Shown: positions 17,244-25,868 of the stretch, piece after piece
How positions within the stretch are numbered: the stretch's first letter is position 1
Layout: each line of letters opens with the position of its first letter
Assembly (NCBI RefSeq): GCF_000427805.1
Contig: NZ_KE386583.1
Span: 1 to 61,672, forward strand
Direction: 5' to 3'
Length of the DNA: 61,672 nt
From: Budvicia aquatica DSM 5075 = ATCC 35567
Lineage (GTDB): Bacteria; Pseudomonadota; Gammaproteobacteria; Enterobacterales; Enterobacteriaceae
Made by a program: the position numbers and the translations under genes
Notes under the pieces: generated by a model
Seen by the model: the letters and a program-made list of their open reading frames with translations, nothing else
The model's database searches: none
Told to the model about the DNA's origin: nothing

Positions 17244-18422
17244 ATGAATCATTCCGTGGTGATTGTACGAGCAAAAAGAACGGCAATTGGTAAGTTTGCC
17301 GGTTCTCTGGCCTCGGTTCCGGCCGTTGAGCTGGGGGCTAAAACGATTGCAGATTGTTTAAGCTCTCTGCCTTCAGACTTGGCGGTAGACGAAGTTATTC
17401 TGGGTAATGTTTTGCAGGCGGGCAACGGTCAAAATCCGGCCCGTCAGGCCTCTATTCACGCTGGGTTATCGATTGAAGTCCCTGCGTTTACCGTGAATAA
17501 GGTTTGTGGTTCCGGTCTTAAAACGGTGGTGTTAGGCGCTCAGGCTATTTTATCCGGCTCCGGTTCGGTTTATGTTACCGGCGGCATGGAAAATATGAGT
17601 GCCGCCCCTTATCTGTTAGATAAGGCCCGTCAGGGCTACCGTATGGGCAATGGCACTTTGGTTGATTCGATGATTAAAGACGGCCTATGGTGTGCGTTCA
17701 ATGATTATCATATGGGAATCACGGCGGAAAATATTGCCCGCCGTTATGGTTTAACGCGGGAAGAGCAGGATGCCGTAGCGATGGCATCACAACAAAAAGC
17801 GGTAGCCGCTATACAGAATGGCCGTTTTGCCAATGAGATTACGCCGATTGAAATCAAAAGCCGTAAAGGCAGCCTGATATTCAATCAGGATGAGTATCCG
17901 CGCGGTGATACTACCATGGAATCGCTGGCCGGCTTACGCCCAGCATTCTTACCCGATGGCACGGTAACTGCCGGTAATGCTTCCGGTATTAATGATGCCG
18001 CGGCAACGCTGGTCTTGATGCGTGAAGATGAAGCCCTTGCCAGAGGTATTCAGCCTTTAGCGCGCATTCGCGGTTGGGCCTCTGCCGGGGTTGCGGCAGA
18101 CGTTATGGGGCTGGGTCCGGTTCCTTCGACTCAGAAGGCGCTCAAAATGGCAGGTCTGGCGCTGGGCGATATCGATCTGATTGAAGCCAATGAAGCCTTT
18201 GCTGCCCAGTTTTTGGCCGTGGGCCGGGATCTTGGCTTTAACCCGGAAAAAGTCAACGTCAACGGTGGCGCTATAGCCCTTGGTCATCCAATCGGTGCCA
18301 GCGGTGCGCGGATTTTGGTCACGCTGGTTCATGCGTTACACACCAATGATAAATCATTAGGGCTGGCAACGCTGTGTATCGGCGGCGGGCAAGGAATCGC
18401 GATAGTGGTGGAACGGGTTTAA
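17244..18422 (+). CDS. atoB: Acetyl-CoA C-acetyltransferase (thiolase)
   Basis: The 392-residue thiolase carries the acyl-enzyme cysteine in [18 protein letters not shown] (~85-100), the [11 protein letters not shown] motif, the [17 protein letters not shown] histidine motif and the C-terminal CIGGGQGIA cysteine motif. It cleaves acetoacetyl-CoA, or a similar 3-ketoacyl-CoA, to acetyl-CoA units. It is the last gene of the operon, 12 bp after atoA, with a ribosome site AGGAG. Together with atoDA it shows the pathway ends in beta-keto thiolysis. Confidence 0.93.
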   Translation: MNHSVVIVRAKRTAIGKFAGSLASVPAVELGAKTIADCLSSLPSDLAVDEVILGNVLQAGNGQNPARQASIHAGLSIEVPAFTVNKVCGSGLKTVVLGAQAILSGSGSVYVTGGMENMSAAPYLLDKARQGYRMGNGTLVDSMIKDGLWCAFNDYHMGITAENIARRYGLTREEQDAVAMASQQKAVAAIQNGRFANEITPIEIKSRKGSLIFNQDEYPRGDTTMESLAGLRPAFLPDGTVTAGNASGINDAAATLVLMREDEALARGIQPLARIRGWASAGVAADVMGLGPVPSTQKALKMAGLALGDIDLIEANEAFAAQFLAVGRDLGFNPEKVNVNGGAIALGHPIGASGARILVTLVHALHTNDKSLGLATLCIGGGQGIAIVVERV

Positions 18423-18460
18423 ATATTGATTAGGTACTAAGAATATTTAGCTTATCAACC

Positions 18461-18487
18461 GACCTACGGCCTTTTCAGCCGTAGGTC
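18461..18487. terminator. Hairpin between convergent atoB and monooxygenase-family gene
   Basis: A 10-bp perfect GC-rich stem (18461-18470 with 18478-18487) lies between two stop codons. No strong T tract is seen on either side. Confidence 0.45.
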
Positions 18488-18493
18488 GCAGGT

Positions 18494-18802
18494 TTATATA
18501 CTATTTGTGGTTTTAGCTAACGCATTGTCCATCAGCGTATAAACGGCGTCTTTTCGTTTGTGTTGATCAATCATCGGTACAAGGCGTGTGAAATGTTCAG
18601 TGGCACAGTGAGCCGCTAATGCTGCCCGATCGGGCCACTCCTCGATAAAAATAAAATGGCCGGGATCGTTTTGATCGACAAATAGATCGTAGGCAATACA
18701 AAGCGGTTCTCGCTTAGTTGCTGCCACAAGTTCACGGTAGAAAGGAAGGACAATGTGTACAGCATCAGCCTTGATAAAATCTTCTGCAATCACCTTTAAC
18801 AC
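18494..18802 (-). CDS. Antibiotic biosynthesis monooxygenase (ABM) family protein
   Basis: This 102-residue protein has the dimeric alpha/beta-barrel ABM pattern: MLKVIAEDFIKADAV, KREPLCIAYDLFVDQNDPGHFIFIEEW and a middle helix AALAAHCATEHF. E. coli YgiN, a quinol monooxygenase, is the best-studied relative of this size. The start is GTG (18802) with an AGGAAG ribosome site. It is next to yggC on the same strand but 73 bp away. The substrate cannot be predicted. Confidence 0.75.
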   Translation of the reverse strand: MLKVIAEDFIKADAVHIVLPFYRELVAATKREPLCIAYDLFVDQNDPGHFIFIEEWPDRAALAAHCATEHFTRLVPMIDQHKRKDAVYTLMDNALAKTTNSI

Positions 18803-18875
18803 GCTTAGCTTCCTCAGATAGTAGTAATGGCCAAATCACGAACCGGAAAATCGATAACGGATCTTCACTTCGAAT

Positions 18876-19607
18876 TCATGCCCGTGGCTGGTGAATAAGA
18901 TACGATCCATCTTCCTGCATCATCAGCATCAGGTCAGCCTGATGACTGCGCTCAAGTACCCGCATCACATTAGGGCCGTCTGATTTCTCAAAGAAACGCT
19001 CAGCATCTTCTTTGCTTAGTCCGCCTTTCATTTTTCGGCTAACCAGACGTTGCTTCAGATTATTAATATCACCGGCAATAAAAATGCTGTAATCACAGCG
19101 GTTAATCAAATCCTGCCAGCCGGCTTCCTGCAGCAAGAGCCAGTTTCCTTCAATGACCACAATCGGTGCGGTGACTTCAATGGCATCTTGTACCGGATCG
19201 TGCAGATTACGGTCATAGGCTGGCCATGTTGCCTGTGGTTTTTGCAGTTCAGCCAGATACTCTTTGAGTAACTCTAAGTTATAGGTATCCGGCGCGCCTT
19301 TACGACCGCGCAGGTGGTGCTCATCCAGATAGCTGTTGTAATGGTGAAAACCGTCCATCGGCAGGCCCTGAAAGTCTTGCAGTTCGGTATCCTGCTTAGC
19401 GAGTATTTGCCAGAATTCGGTTAGCGTTGATTTACCAATTCCCGGCGGTGCGGCTAAGAAAACCACTAAGCGTTGCTGATGTTCACGCTGCTTTTGTTTA
19501 AATAATTGGGTGAGCCGGTGCAGCAGGGGAAGATGGATATCTTTAATATCCCGATCGGGAAATGAGGCGATATAGCTAAATCCGTTAACTCTTAATTCCA
19601 CATTCAT
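18876..19607 (-). CDS. yggC: YggC-type P-loop kinase-like protein
   Basis: The 243-residue protein belongs to the uridine kinase/pantothenate kinase-like P-loop family and corresponds to E. coli YggC. The Walker A motif is APPGIGKST (~53-61); the GLPMDGFHHYN segment (~81-91), RKGAPDTYN (~101-109) and PIVVIEGNWLLL strand follow, as in PanK-like kinases. The ATG at 19607 has an AAGGAG ribosome site inside the end of yggD, so the two are coupled. The phosphoryl acceptor is unknown; the PTS and dehydrogenase neighbours hint at a sugar or polyol derivative. Confidence 0.85.
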   Translation of the reverse strand: MNVELRVNGFSYIASFPDRDIKDIHLPLLHRLTQLFKQKQREHQQRLVVFLAAPPGIGKSTLTEFWQILAKQDTELQDFQGLPMDGFHHYNSYLDEHHLRGRKGAPDTYNLELLKEYLAELQKPQATWPAYDRNLHDPVQDAIEVTAPIVVIEGNWLLLQEAGWQDLINRCDYSIFIAGDINNLKQRLVSRKMKGGLSKEDAERFFEKSDGPNVMRVLERSHQADLMLMMQEDGSYLIHQPRA

Positions 19608-20112
19608 CGACAAGCTCCTTCAAGATCGCCATGACTGAAAGTATCAGCGCTGTTTTTACCAAATTGCTATAACGTTGTTTGCTATAAATAGTGAAGTCAG
19701 AGAACTTCATCTTAGTGATGGCATCAATAAGCTGTGAATTCTCCGTTGCAGCATTTAAGTTGCTCAACAAGGTATAAACAATATCACTACTAAAATCGGC
19801 AGCCTGAACTTCATTCGCCAGATATTCATTAAACTGGGTCAGGCTGAAGATATCGGCATATAACTCTTTGCGTACTTTGCCTAAGGCATACACTAAGCGC
19901 AGAGAAATATGAATATCATCCAGCGGGCCAGCCTTGGCTAATAGCGGCTTAACGGCATATTCCTGAATATCAGGATCGTCATTGATAAAAAGATAGGGAA
20001 GAAAGTTTCTAAGCCCAATAAAGAGGAAATCATTCGATCTCTGAATAAACTCAGGCAGGTTGGTAATCTGCTCAAGCTGTTCAATGATTTCATCTTCTGT
20101 AAGTTCAACCAT
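19585..20112 (-). CDS. yggD: MtlR-like regulator YggD
   Basis: The 175-residue all-helical protein matches YggD, a paralogue of the mannitol operon repressor MtlR (RSNDFLFIGLRNFLPYLF, IQEYAVKPLLAKAGPLDDIHISLRLVYALGKV). It has no DNA-binding motif of its own that I can see. MtlR acts by binding other proteins. Its location beside a mannitol-type PTS (cmtA, cmtB) fits local control. The gene overlaps the yggC start by 23 bp and lies 150 bp downstream of yggP. Confidence 0.85.
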   Translation of the reverse strand: MVELTEDEIIEQLEQITNLPEFIQRSNDFLFIGLRNFLPYLFINDDPDIQEYAVKPLLAKAGPLDDIHISLRLVYALGKVRKELYADIFSLTQFNEYLANEVQAADFSSDIVYTLLSNLNAATENSQLIDAITKMKFSDFTIYSKQRYSNLVKTALILSVMAILKELVDECGIKS

Positions 20113-20191
20113 CCTTATCTATCAAACCTTATCAATTGTAGAGTGAACGAATTATATTACAGGTTCCCTGCCTACGGGTAATCAAAAGTGC

Positions 20192-20221
20192 TGGCCAGAG
20201 AAGCCGTTAACCGTCTGGCCA
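20192..20221 (-). terminator. Terminator-like hairpin between yggP and yggD
   Basis: The 8-bp stem TGGCCAGA/TCTGGCCA (20192-20199 with 20214-20221) is followed on the minus strand by a weak T-containing tract. It may only reduce expression of yggD and yggC. Confidence 0.4.
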
Positions 20222-20262
20222 AACACCCTTAATTTCTCGATTATTTAACCACTGGTCAGCGA

Positions 20263-21531
20263 TTAATAGTCAATACTGACATTAAAGTACGCTAATAACC
20301 AACGTTCAGCTTTTTCGCTCCAAACGTTATGGCTTTCAGCTAAGATTTTTGCCAGTTCTGCATAGAATGGATCGGTCTCGCCTAAACGGGCAAAGTCGCT
20401 GATGGCGGTTAATGGCATGGTGATATGGTTGTAGATCAGCTTTTTCCCGCCGGGAATATCCGGCAGATTCACTACGGTATCAGGTACCGCATCCAGCCCG
20501 CCAATATGGGTTACCATAAAGGACGGCTGAATCAGGCCTTTCTCTGACATTTCAAGCGCTTCAATCATATCGCCCGTTGAGCCGCCTGAGGTTCCGACGA
20601 TATGGGTCGCGGAATAGTGCACGTGGTAGAAGTTAAACGGAACTTTGAACTGCTTATCCGTCGGGCCGGCAAAAAAGTTCAGGCATCCGTCTTCGGCTAA
20701 CAGGTCATCACCCATTTCAATAACTTGCTCGATAGCGGCAAAAACAAAAACGTCATCATAGCCATGGCCGTCAGTATAGCCTCTCAGCGTAGTAACAGGG
20801 TCGCTAAGCTGGCTGACGTTAACATATTGCAGCTCGATGCCTTTTTCTTTCGCCATTGATTCTGGTAATAGCTGACGGGCCCGATTCAGGCGATCTTCAT
20901 CAATATCGGTAACCACAATCTTGGCCGGTTTAATATCGCCGTTAATGGCGTAATCAATAGCGCCTAATCCCATAGGACCCGCGCAGGCCAGCAGCGCTAA
21001 ATTACCACCGGGTTTGATCCCCATTCGGTGTTCATAAACATAGGCCGTGGTGTGATAGCTGGCATGATAAGCGCCGATGATGCAGCACATGGGTTCAGCC
21101 AGCGAGGCGTTAGCAAAATAGCTGCTGTTGTAGGGCAGAACACAGCCCAGATCAACCGCCTGCTTAGGAATAATCATATAGGTAGCGTTGCCACCAAAAA
21201 ATTCATAGCTATAGCCTGCGGAATAGCCGGTCGGCAGGTTCATGGCCGGCTGTAAGACAAATTTATCACCTGCGGTAAAGCGCCGGTGTAAGTTTTTACC
21301 GACTTCAACGATGATGCCTGCGCACTCATGGCCGGTAATCGGCGGGTGTTCAGCAATATCATCAGGTACACGTTTGTGCTCACTCCCTAACAGCGCAGCT
21401 TTGTAGGTAGATAAGCAGACGCTGTCAGAGATCACTTTAACCAGTAGTTCATCATCGGTAATCGGCGGCAGTTCAAATTCGCGGATCCGTACATCTTTTT
21501 TGCCGTAAATGGCCGCAACTTTAGTTTTCAT
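20263..21531 (-). CDS. yggP: Zinc-type alcohol/polyol dehydrogenase YggP
   Basis: The 422-residue medium-chain dehydrogenase corresponds to E. coli YggP. Visible are the GHECAGIIVEVGKNLHRRF zinc-binding region (~68-86), an unusual insertion before the nucleotide fold, the GPMGLGAIDYAI Rossmann turn (~185-196) and an acidic VVTDIDEDRLNRA stretch suggesting NAD preference. It lies 27 bp after cmtA and probably oxidises the polyol phosphate imported by the PTS. The exact substrate is not established. Confidence 0.85.
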   Translation of the reverse strand: MKTKVAAIYGKKDVRIREFELPPITDDELLVKVISDSVCLSTYKAALLGSEHKRVPDDIAEHPPITGHECAGIIVEVGKNLHRRFTAGDKFVLQPAMNLPTGYSAGYSYEFFGGNATYMIIPKQAVDLGCVLPYNSSYFANASLAEPMCCIIGAYHASYHTTAYVYEHRMGIKPGGNLALLACAGPMGLGAIDYAINGDIKPAKIVVTDIDEDRLNRARQLLPESMAKEKGIELQYVNVSQLSDPVTTLRGYTDGHGYDDVFVFAAIEQVIEMGDDLLAEDGCLNFFAGPTDKQFKVPFNFYHVHYSATHIVGTSGGSTGDMIEALEMSEKGLIQPSFMVTHIGGLDAVPDTVVNLPDIPGGKKLIYNHITMPLTAISDFARLGETDPFYAELAKILAESHNVWSEKAERWLLAYFNVSIDY

Positions 21532-21558
21532 CGTATGGCTCTCTGTCTCAATTAAATA

Positions 21559-22944
21559 TTATTCTTTCGCCGTTTTTTGACTGCTGATAAGCTGTTCTAA
21601 CAACACATCCAAGTTTTTATCACCAAGATAATTCTTTATTAAAACTAAAGGCTTATCTGTTGCGGAACGGGCCCGTTCTTCAAGATTTAAGTGGGTGACG
21701 ATAAGGTCAGCATGGTCAGGAATATTTTCCAGAGCAAAGTGTTTAACTTCTATTTCAAGCCCGGCCTGAGCCAGACGCTTGCGGAAGGTGGTTGCTCCCA
21801 TGGCGCTGGAGCCCATTCCTGCATCACAGGCAAAAGCAATAAAGCGAATGTTTGCTTTGTTACTGCCTTCTGATTTCATCTGCTTAACGTTGTCCTGAGA
21901 GTCGGCAAAACGATCTTCTTCTGACGATGGTTCCAGCTTTAGAATGATGCTGGCAATAACAAAGGACATCACAGCCCCTGCCGCGACGCCTGCACAAGTT
22001 GCCAGATAGCCTCCGCGTGGTGTTAATGCCAGATAAGAGAAGATAGAGCCAGGGCTCGGGCCTGCAACCAGGCCTGCATCCAGTAATGAGAAGACAAATG
22101 TGCCGGTCATTCCACCTGCAATCATGGCGATAATCATCAGTGGCTTCATCAGGACATAAGGGAAATACAGCTCATGAATCCCTCCGAGGAAGTGGATAAT
22201 CATCGCACCCGGAGCTGAGCGTTTACTCATTCCTTTACCAAAGATGGCGAATGCCATCAGCATGCCGAGGCCGGGGCCGGGGTTAGAAGCCACCATAAAG
22301 TAAATAGATTTGCCGGTTTGCGCTGCTTCCTGCATGCCCAAGGGATAATAGATTCCCTGGTCGATAGCATTGTTCAGGAATAACACCTTGGCAGGTTCAT
22401 TGATGATAGATAGCAGGGGCAGGAAGCCGGTGGCAACTAAGGCCTCAATCCCTGATTTCACTACTTTGTTGGCTTCAAGCACCATTGGGCCAATAATTTC
22501 ATAAGCCAGCAGGCACAGCAGCATACCGGCGATACCTAATGAAAAGTTATTGATCACCATTTCAAAACCGGCAGGAATGCGCTGTTCCAGTCGGCGGTCG
22601 ATAGTTTTAATCACCCATCCGCCTAACGGCCCCATGACCATTGCGCCGATAAACATTGGAATATCAGCCCCAACAATCACGCCGATGGTACCGATTCCGC
22701 CCATAACGCCACCGCGTTTGCCCCCGATCAGGCTACCGCCGGTATAACCGATCATTAACGGTAGCAGATAGGTAATCATCGGGCCGACTAAGGCTCCGAA
22801 GTGTTCGCTGGGCATCCAGCCGGTTGGGATAAATAGTGCGGTAATAAATCCCCATGCGATAAAGGCTCCGATATTGGGGATAACCATAGCGGTGAGAAAA
22901 CCGCCGAATGACTGGACCTTAGCTCTTATTGATAGCGATGCCAT
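21559..22944 (-). CDS. cmtA: Mannitol-type PTS enzyme IICB
   Basis: The 461-residue protein matches CmtA (E. coli 462). The N-terminal ~340 residues are the membrane EIIC domain (MASLSIRAKVQSFGGFLTAM, GGKRGGVMGGIGTIGV, HFLGGIHELYFPYVLMKP). The C-terminal ~95 residues are EIIB with the phosphocysteine in FACDAGMGSSAMG. I choose the ATG at 22944 (MASLSIR), with an AGGA ribosome site; an upstream in-frame ATG (22983) lies inside an ERIC remnant. Imports a mannitol-like polyol as its phosphate, taking phosphate from CmtB. Confidence 0.93.
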   Translation of the reverse strand: MASLSIRAKVQSFGGFLTAMVIPNIGAFIAWGFITALFIPTGWMPSEHFGALVGPMITYLLPLMIGYTGGSLIGGKRGGVMGGIGTIGVIVGADIPMFIGAMVMGPLGGWVIKTIDRRLEQRIPAGFEMVINNFSLGIAGMLLCLLAYEIIGPMVLEANKVVKSGIEALVATGFLPLLSIINEPAKVLFLNNAIDQGIYYPLGMQEAAQTGKSIYFMVASNPGPGLGMLMAFAIFGKGMSKRSAPGAMIIHFLGGIHELYFPYVLMKPLMIIAMIAGGMTGTFVFSLLDAGLVAGPSPGSIFSYLALTPRGGYLATCAGVAAGAVMSFVIASIILKLEPSSEEDRFADSQDNVKQMKSEGSNKANIRFIAFACDAGMGSSAMGATTFRKRLAQAGLEIEVKHFALENIPDHADLIVTHLNLEERARSATDKPLVLIKNYLGDKNLDVLLEQLISSQKTAKE

Positions 22945-22971
22945 AATTATTGTCCTGTTTCTCTGAATAGA

Positions 22972-23014
22972 TATACCCGTCACGCCGTCTATGGCTTGAA
23001 TTATTCAGGGTATG
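22972..23014. repeat. ERIC element remnant between cmtB and cmtA
   Basis: Only the two ends of an ERIC element remain (TATACCCGTCA at the left; TTGAATTATTCAGGGTAT at the right), about 43 bp. It would form a hairpin in the cmtB-cmtA mRNA. Confidence 0.6.
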
Positions 23015-23028
23015 AATAACTTCTGGTT

Positions 23029-23475
23029 TTAATAACGTTTAACGATTTCTTGTAATTCACTGACCGACGTCGCATTGATTAATTGGTCGATACAGGTTTC
23101 TTCGCACAGCATTTCGCTTAACGCCTGAATGGCATAGATATGCGAGTCAGCATCTTTTGCAGCCAATCCAATCAGTAAGTAAACCGGTTCGTTATCATGG
23201 CCAAAGTCGACACCGTCTCTGATGATTGTCATGGATAAGGCCGTTTGTTTAACGCCCTCTTCGGGCCGGGCATGAGGCATTGCAATGCCGGGTGCCAGAA
23301 TGTAGTAAGGCCCGGTGCTATTAGTTGAATCTTTAATTGCTTGTGAATAGCGCGGTTCTACATGTTGGTTTCTAATCATGCTCTCAGTTGTCAGGTCAAT
23401 TGCGTGCTGCCAGTCTGAGGCCGACTGATGGATAGAGAAGGCATCCGGGGTGAAAAAGTCTATGAGAGTTGTCAT
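23029..23475 (-). CDS. cmtB: Mannitol/fructose-type PTS enzyme IIA
   Basis: The 148-residue EIIA protein matches CmtB in length and order. The active histidine is in ILAPGIAMPHARPEEG (~58-73). It takes phosphate from HPr and passes it to the EIIB domain of CmtA. It is the first gene of the operon, and the AT-rich region upstream has several CRP-like sequences. Confidence 0.92.
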   Translation of the reverse strand: MTTLIDFFTPDAFSIHQSASDWQHAIDLTTESMIRNQHVEPRYSQAIKDSTNSTGPYYILAPGIAMPHARPEEGVKQTALSMTIIRDGVDFGHDNEPVYLLIGLAAKDADSHIYAIQALSEMLCEETCIDQLINATSVSELQEIVKRY

Positions 23476-24150
23476 GTTTAAGCCTTTTTATTAAATGGCG
23501 ATAAATAAAGAAATTTATTAACAAGTCATGATTTATTGATGTTTATTTATGCCTTTGAGTGCACATTAACCGTAATTAATTTTTGATAATGACCAACCTG
23601 ATTAATTAGATTTAATCCGGTGATTAGATTGAAGTGGAGAATATGGGGGTTACTATTTATTAGCAATATACCGAAAGTAGATCCCTATTTTATGATCTGC
23701 TTCTCGGTTTTTTTTAATAATGGATAAATGTGAATTGACATCACAGAATTTAAATGAAAATTTTTTATTTAAAGTAAAGTCAATAGATGAATTGTGATGG
23801 TTGTCATAAATAAATAATTTTATTAAATTTTCAAATTTGTGATTTATATCTAAATTCCGCTATTGAAATTAAGAGGTTAAGTTAATTTTTATTTTAAGGG
23901 TCACTGTAACCAAGCCCACGGTGGTCACGCCATTAAGTTTTATTAATGATAAAACATTCCAAATTATATTTAAATCAATCGATTTATGACCAAGAAAAAT
24001 AGAATGTTTAATTATCGGCTAAATTAGTAAGCTGACATGATTCAGCTTGAGTTTTATTGCTAAATAAACGTTGATTGGTTAATTTAATGCCGTGTAATTA
24101 ATTTAATTAACGGCATCATGAGGTTATCAATCTGCTATAGCCGAAATGGT
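23476..24150. other. AT-rich non-coding region upstream of cmtB
   Basis: No convincing open frame is seen in these 675 bp. The region holds a CRP-like site at 23793-23808, a weaker TGTGA-N6-TCTAA at 23838-23853, and TGTGA/TCACA arms with 7-bp spacing near 23730. The cmtB promoter should lie here. Confidence 0.45.
23793..23808. promoter_or_regulatory. CRP-like site upstream of the cmt operon
   Basis: TGTGA-TGGTTG-TCATA matches the TGTGA-N6-TCACA consensus at 9 of 10 core positions. It lies about 320 bp upstream of cmtB, further than usual. Confidence 0.35.
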
Positions 24151-24309
24151 TTATTCGGGTGGGGTTTGATTCTTTTTTTGGTCGTCAATCAGCTGTTGCT
24201 TGGCCTGCGCTTCCGCATCTCGTTTGCGTTGTTTACTTTTGTGAAAATAGAACGCGATAGCAACCACCGCGGCAACAGTAATAATCTGGGGTAAGCTGAT
24301 TCCAGCCAT
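24151..24309 (-). CDS. Small 52-residue single-pass membrane protein
   Basis: This small gene has an AAGGAT ribosome site 9 bp before the ATG at 24309. The product starts MAGISLPQIITVAAVVAIAF, one membrane helix (~8-22), then a very charged tail rich in K, R, D, Q and E (KSKQRKRDAEAQAKQQ) ending in TPPE. An N-out/C-in single-pass topology is predicted. It is 84 bp downstream of mltC on the same strand. I do not recognise a named family. Confidence 0.7.
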   Translation of the reverse strand: MAGISLPQIITVAAVVAIAFYFHKSKQRKRDAEAQAKQQLIDDQKKNQTPPE

Positions 24310-24344
24310 AGGTCATATCCTTTTAAGTCAAACTCAGTGCTTGT

Positions 24345-24367
24345 CAGAGGGCGTAAAACGCCCTCTG
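24345..24367 (-). terminator. Hairpin directly after mltC
   Basis: A 10-bp perfect stem (24345-24354 with 24358-24367) with a 3-nt loop starts 26 bp past the mltC stop. There is no T tract, so read-through into the small gene is likely. Confidence 0.35.
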
Positions 24368-24392
24368 CTGGGTGGTTTTAGTGCTGCCGCCG

Positions 24393-25481
24393 CTATCGAC
24401 GATAACTCTTCTGGGCGTTATTTACCTTTTTGAGGTAGTTACGTGATTCGCCCGACGGGTGTTTGGTCGTCAGAGTCTCATAAACATCGCCCGGTGACAT
24501 CCGGTTAATCACATCCGGCGCTTTGGTTCTATCGCTGGAGAATACCTTCAACACGCTGCCTGCACCACCGTTATATGCAGTAATAACCGCATAGCGACGA
24601 GATGTCGGGTTGCTGATACTGCCCAAATAAGTATTTTGCAGTATGGCAAGGTAAGCGGTACCTGTATCGATATTACTTGCCGGATCAAACAGATAATTAC
24701 GGCTTGGAACACCGGATTTACCCTGAGATTTGAATACGTCTTTACCGGCAGTATGCTGCATTACCTGCATCAGACCCATGGCATCTGAACGACTGACGGC
24801 ATAAGGGTTGAAGCTGGACTCCGTTTGCATAATTGCCAGAATCAGTGACTCTTCGACTTTATATTTTAGTGCCGCCTTACGAACCAAAGGCAGATATTTA
24901 TGAGCCCGTTTATCCAGGTGGTTTGGTACTAACGGTATTTCAACCGACCAGATAACCTTCAGGCCTGAAGTGCGCTTTCTCAGTTTATTTTGTAGCAGGT
25001 AGTCAGCGAAGTGGCTGGCGCGCCACTCCCAGCGGATAGGATTTCCATCCTGATCCATGACCTGCCCGTAAAGAAAGGGTTCTTTACTGATATGAATATC
25101 GTTGGCATCAGAGTAGAGATCGGTAGTTTGCGGATCTTCGCCCATCAGTAAGGTATTGATGATGGCTTGACGCAGGCTAGCCTGCGGATTTTCCGGCGCT
25201 AACGTCTCAATGGTAATCGTACCAGCGTCAAAGTTAATGTGGCTACGAGTGCGGTACAGATCACTGTATTTAACGTAGTCTTTTGGACCGGCGATTAAGA
25301 CTTCTTTTATGCCCCAAATGTTTTCTACATTATGGGCAAATTGCCCCATAAGAATGTCAAAAGCATTGGTGTCTTTAACATAGAGATCGCTGTCATCCTG
25401 CTGTTTTTTACCGCCACCGCATGAGAACAATAGCGGGGTTATCAGCAATATCGCACAGATTTTTTTTAAGTTAACTGTCAT
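24393..25481 (-). CDS. mltC: Membrane-bound lytic murein transglycosylase C
   Basis: The 362-residue lipoprotein (E. coli MltC 359) has signal peptide and lipobox LLFSC at ~17-21. An N-terminal domain (~30-190) precedes a C-terminal SLT lysozyme-like domain with the catalytic glutamate in [17 protein letters not shown] (~220-236), then GLMQVM and [13 protein letters not shown]. It cleaves the glycan strand of peptidoglycan to 1,6-anhydro ends at the outer membrane inner face. It is the third conserved gene of the mutY-yggX-mltC run. Confidence 0.96.
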   Translation of the reverse strand: MTVNLKKICAILLITPLLFSCGGGKKQQDDSDLYVKDTNAFDILMGQFAHNVENIWGIKEVLIAGPKDYVKYSDLYRTRSHINFDAGTITIETLAPENPQASLRQAIINTLLMGEDPQTTDLYSDANDIHISKEPFLYGQVMDQDGNPIRWEWRASHFADYLLQNKLRKRTSGLKVIWSVEIPLVPNHLDKRAHKYLPLVRKAALKYKVEESLILAIMQTESSFNPYAVSRSDAMGLMQVMQHTAGKDVFKSQGKSGVPSRNYLFDPASNIDTGTAYLAILQNTYLGSISNPTSRRYAVITAYNGGAGSVLKVFSSDRTKAPDVINRMSPGDVYETLTTKHPSGESRNYLKKVNNAQKSYRR

Positions 25482-25507
25482 AGTGATGATGGCACACTGT
25501 ATAAATG

Positions 25508-25574
25508 TATATCCGTGGTATTTGAAGCTGCACTGGCCTATTGCCTTGATGCAGCTTCAACTATTCAGAGTATA
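25508..25574. repeat. Short ERIC-like element between yggX and mltC
   Basis: This 67-bp element has ERIC-type ends (TATATCCGTGG ... CAGAGTATA). Strong inner complementarity (TTGAAGCTGCA with TGCAGCTTCAA) makes a long hairpin in the yggX-mltC transcript. Confidence 0.6.
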
Positions 25575-25578
25575 GAGA

Positions 25579-25851
25579 TTATTGGCTAGGCGGCGTATAG
25601 CCTTCAATGTGAACTTCTTTTCCTTCAAACAGGAAATTCACCATTTCTTGTTCAAGCAGTTTTCTGTGCTCAGTATCCATCATATTTAATTTCTTTTCAT
25701 TGATAAGCATGGTCTGTTTTGCCATCCACAAGGCCCAGGCTTCTTTTGAAATCTCATTAAAAATACGTTTACCAATTTCACCGGGATAAAGCTGGAAGTC
25801 TTGTCCTTCGGACTCTTTTTGCAGGTAAGTACAGAAAATCGTTCTGCTCAT
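25579..25851 (-). CDS. yggX: Fe(II)-trafficking / oxidative-damage protection protein YggX
   Basis: The 90-residue protein (E. coli YggX 91) begins [20 protein letters not shown] and ends [10 protein letters not shown]. The single conserved cysteine (C7) is present. YggX protects iron-sulfur proteins from oxidation and takes part in iron handling. The ATG at 25851 has a GAGGA ribosome site, and the gene lies 17 bp after mutY in one operon. Confidence 0.96.
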   Translation of the reverse strand: MSRTIFCTYLQKESEGQDFQLYPGEIGKRIFNEISKEAWALWMAKQTMLINEKKLNMMDTEHRKLLEQEMVNFLFEGKEVHIEGYTPPSQ

Positions 25852-25868
25852 GCTCAATCCTCGTATTG

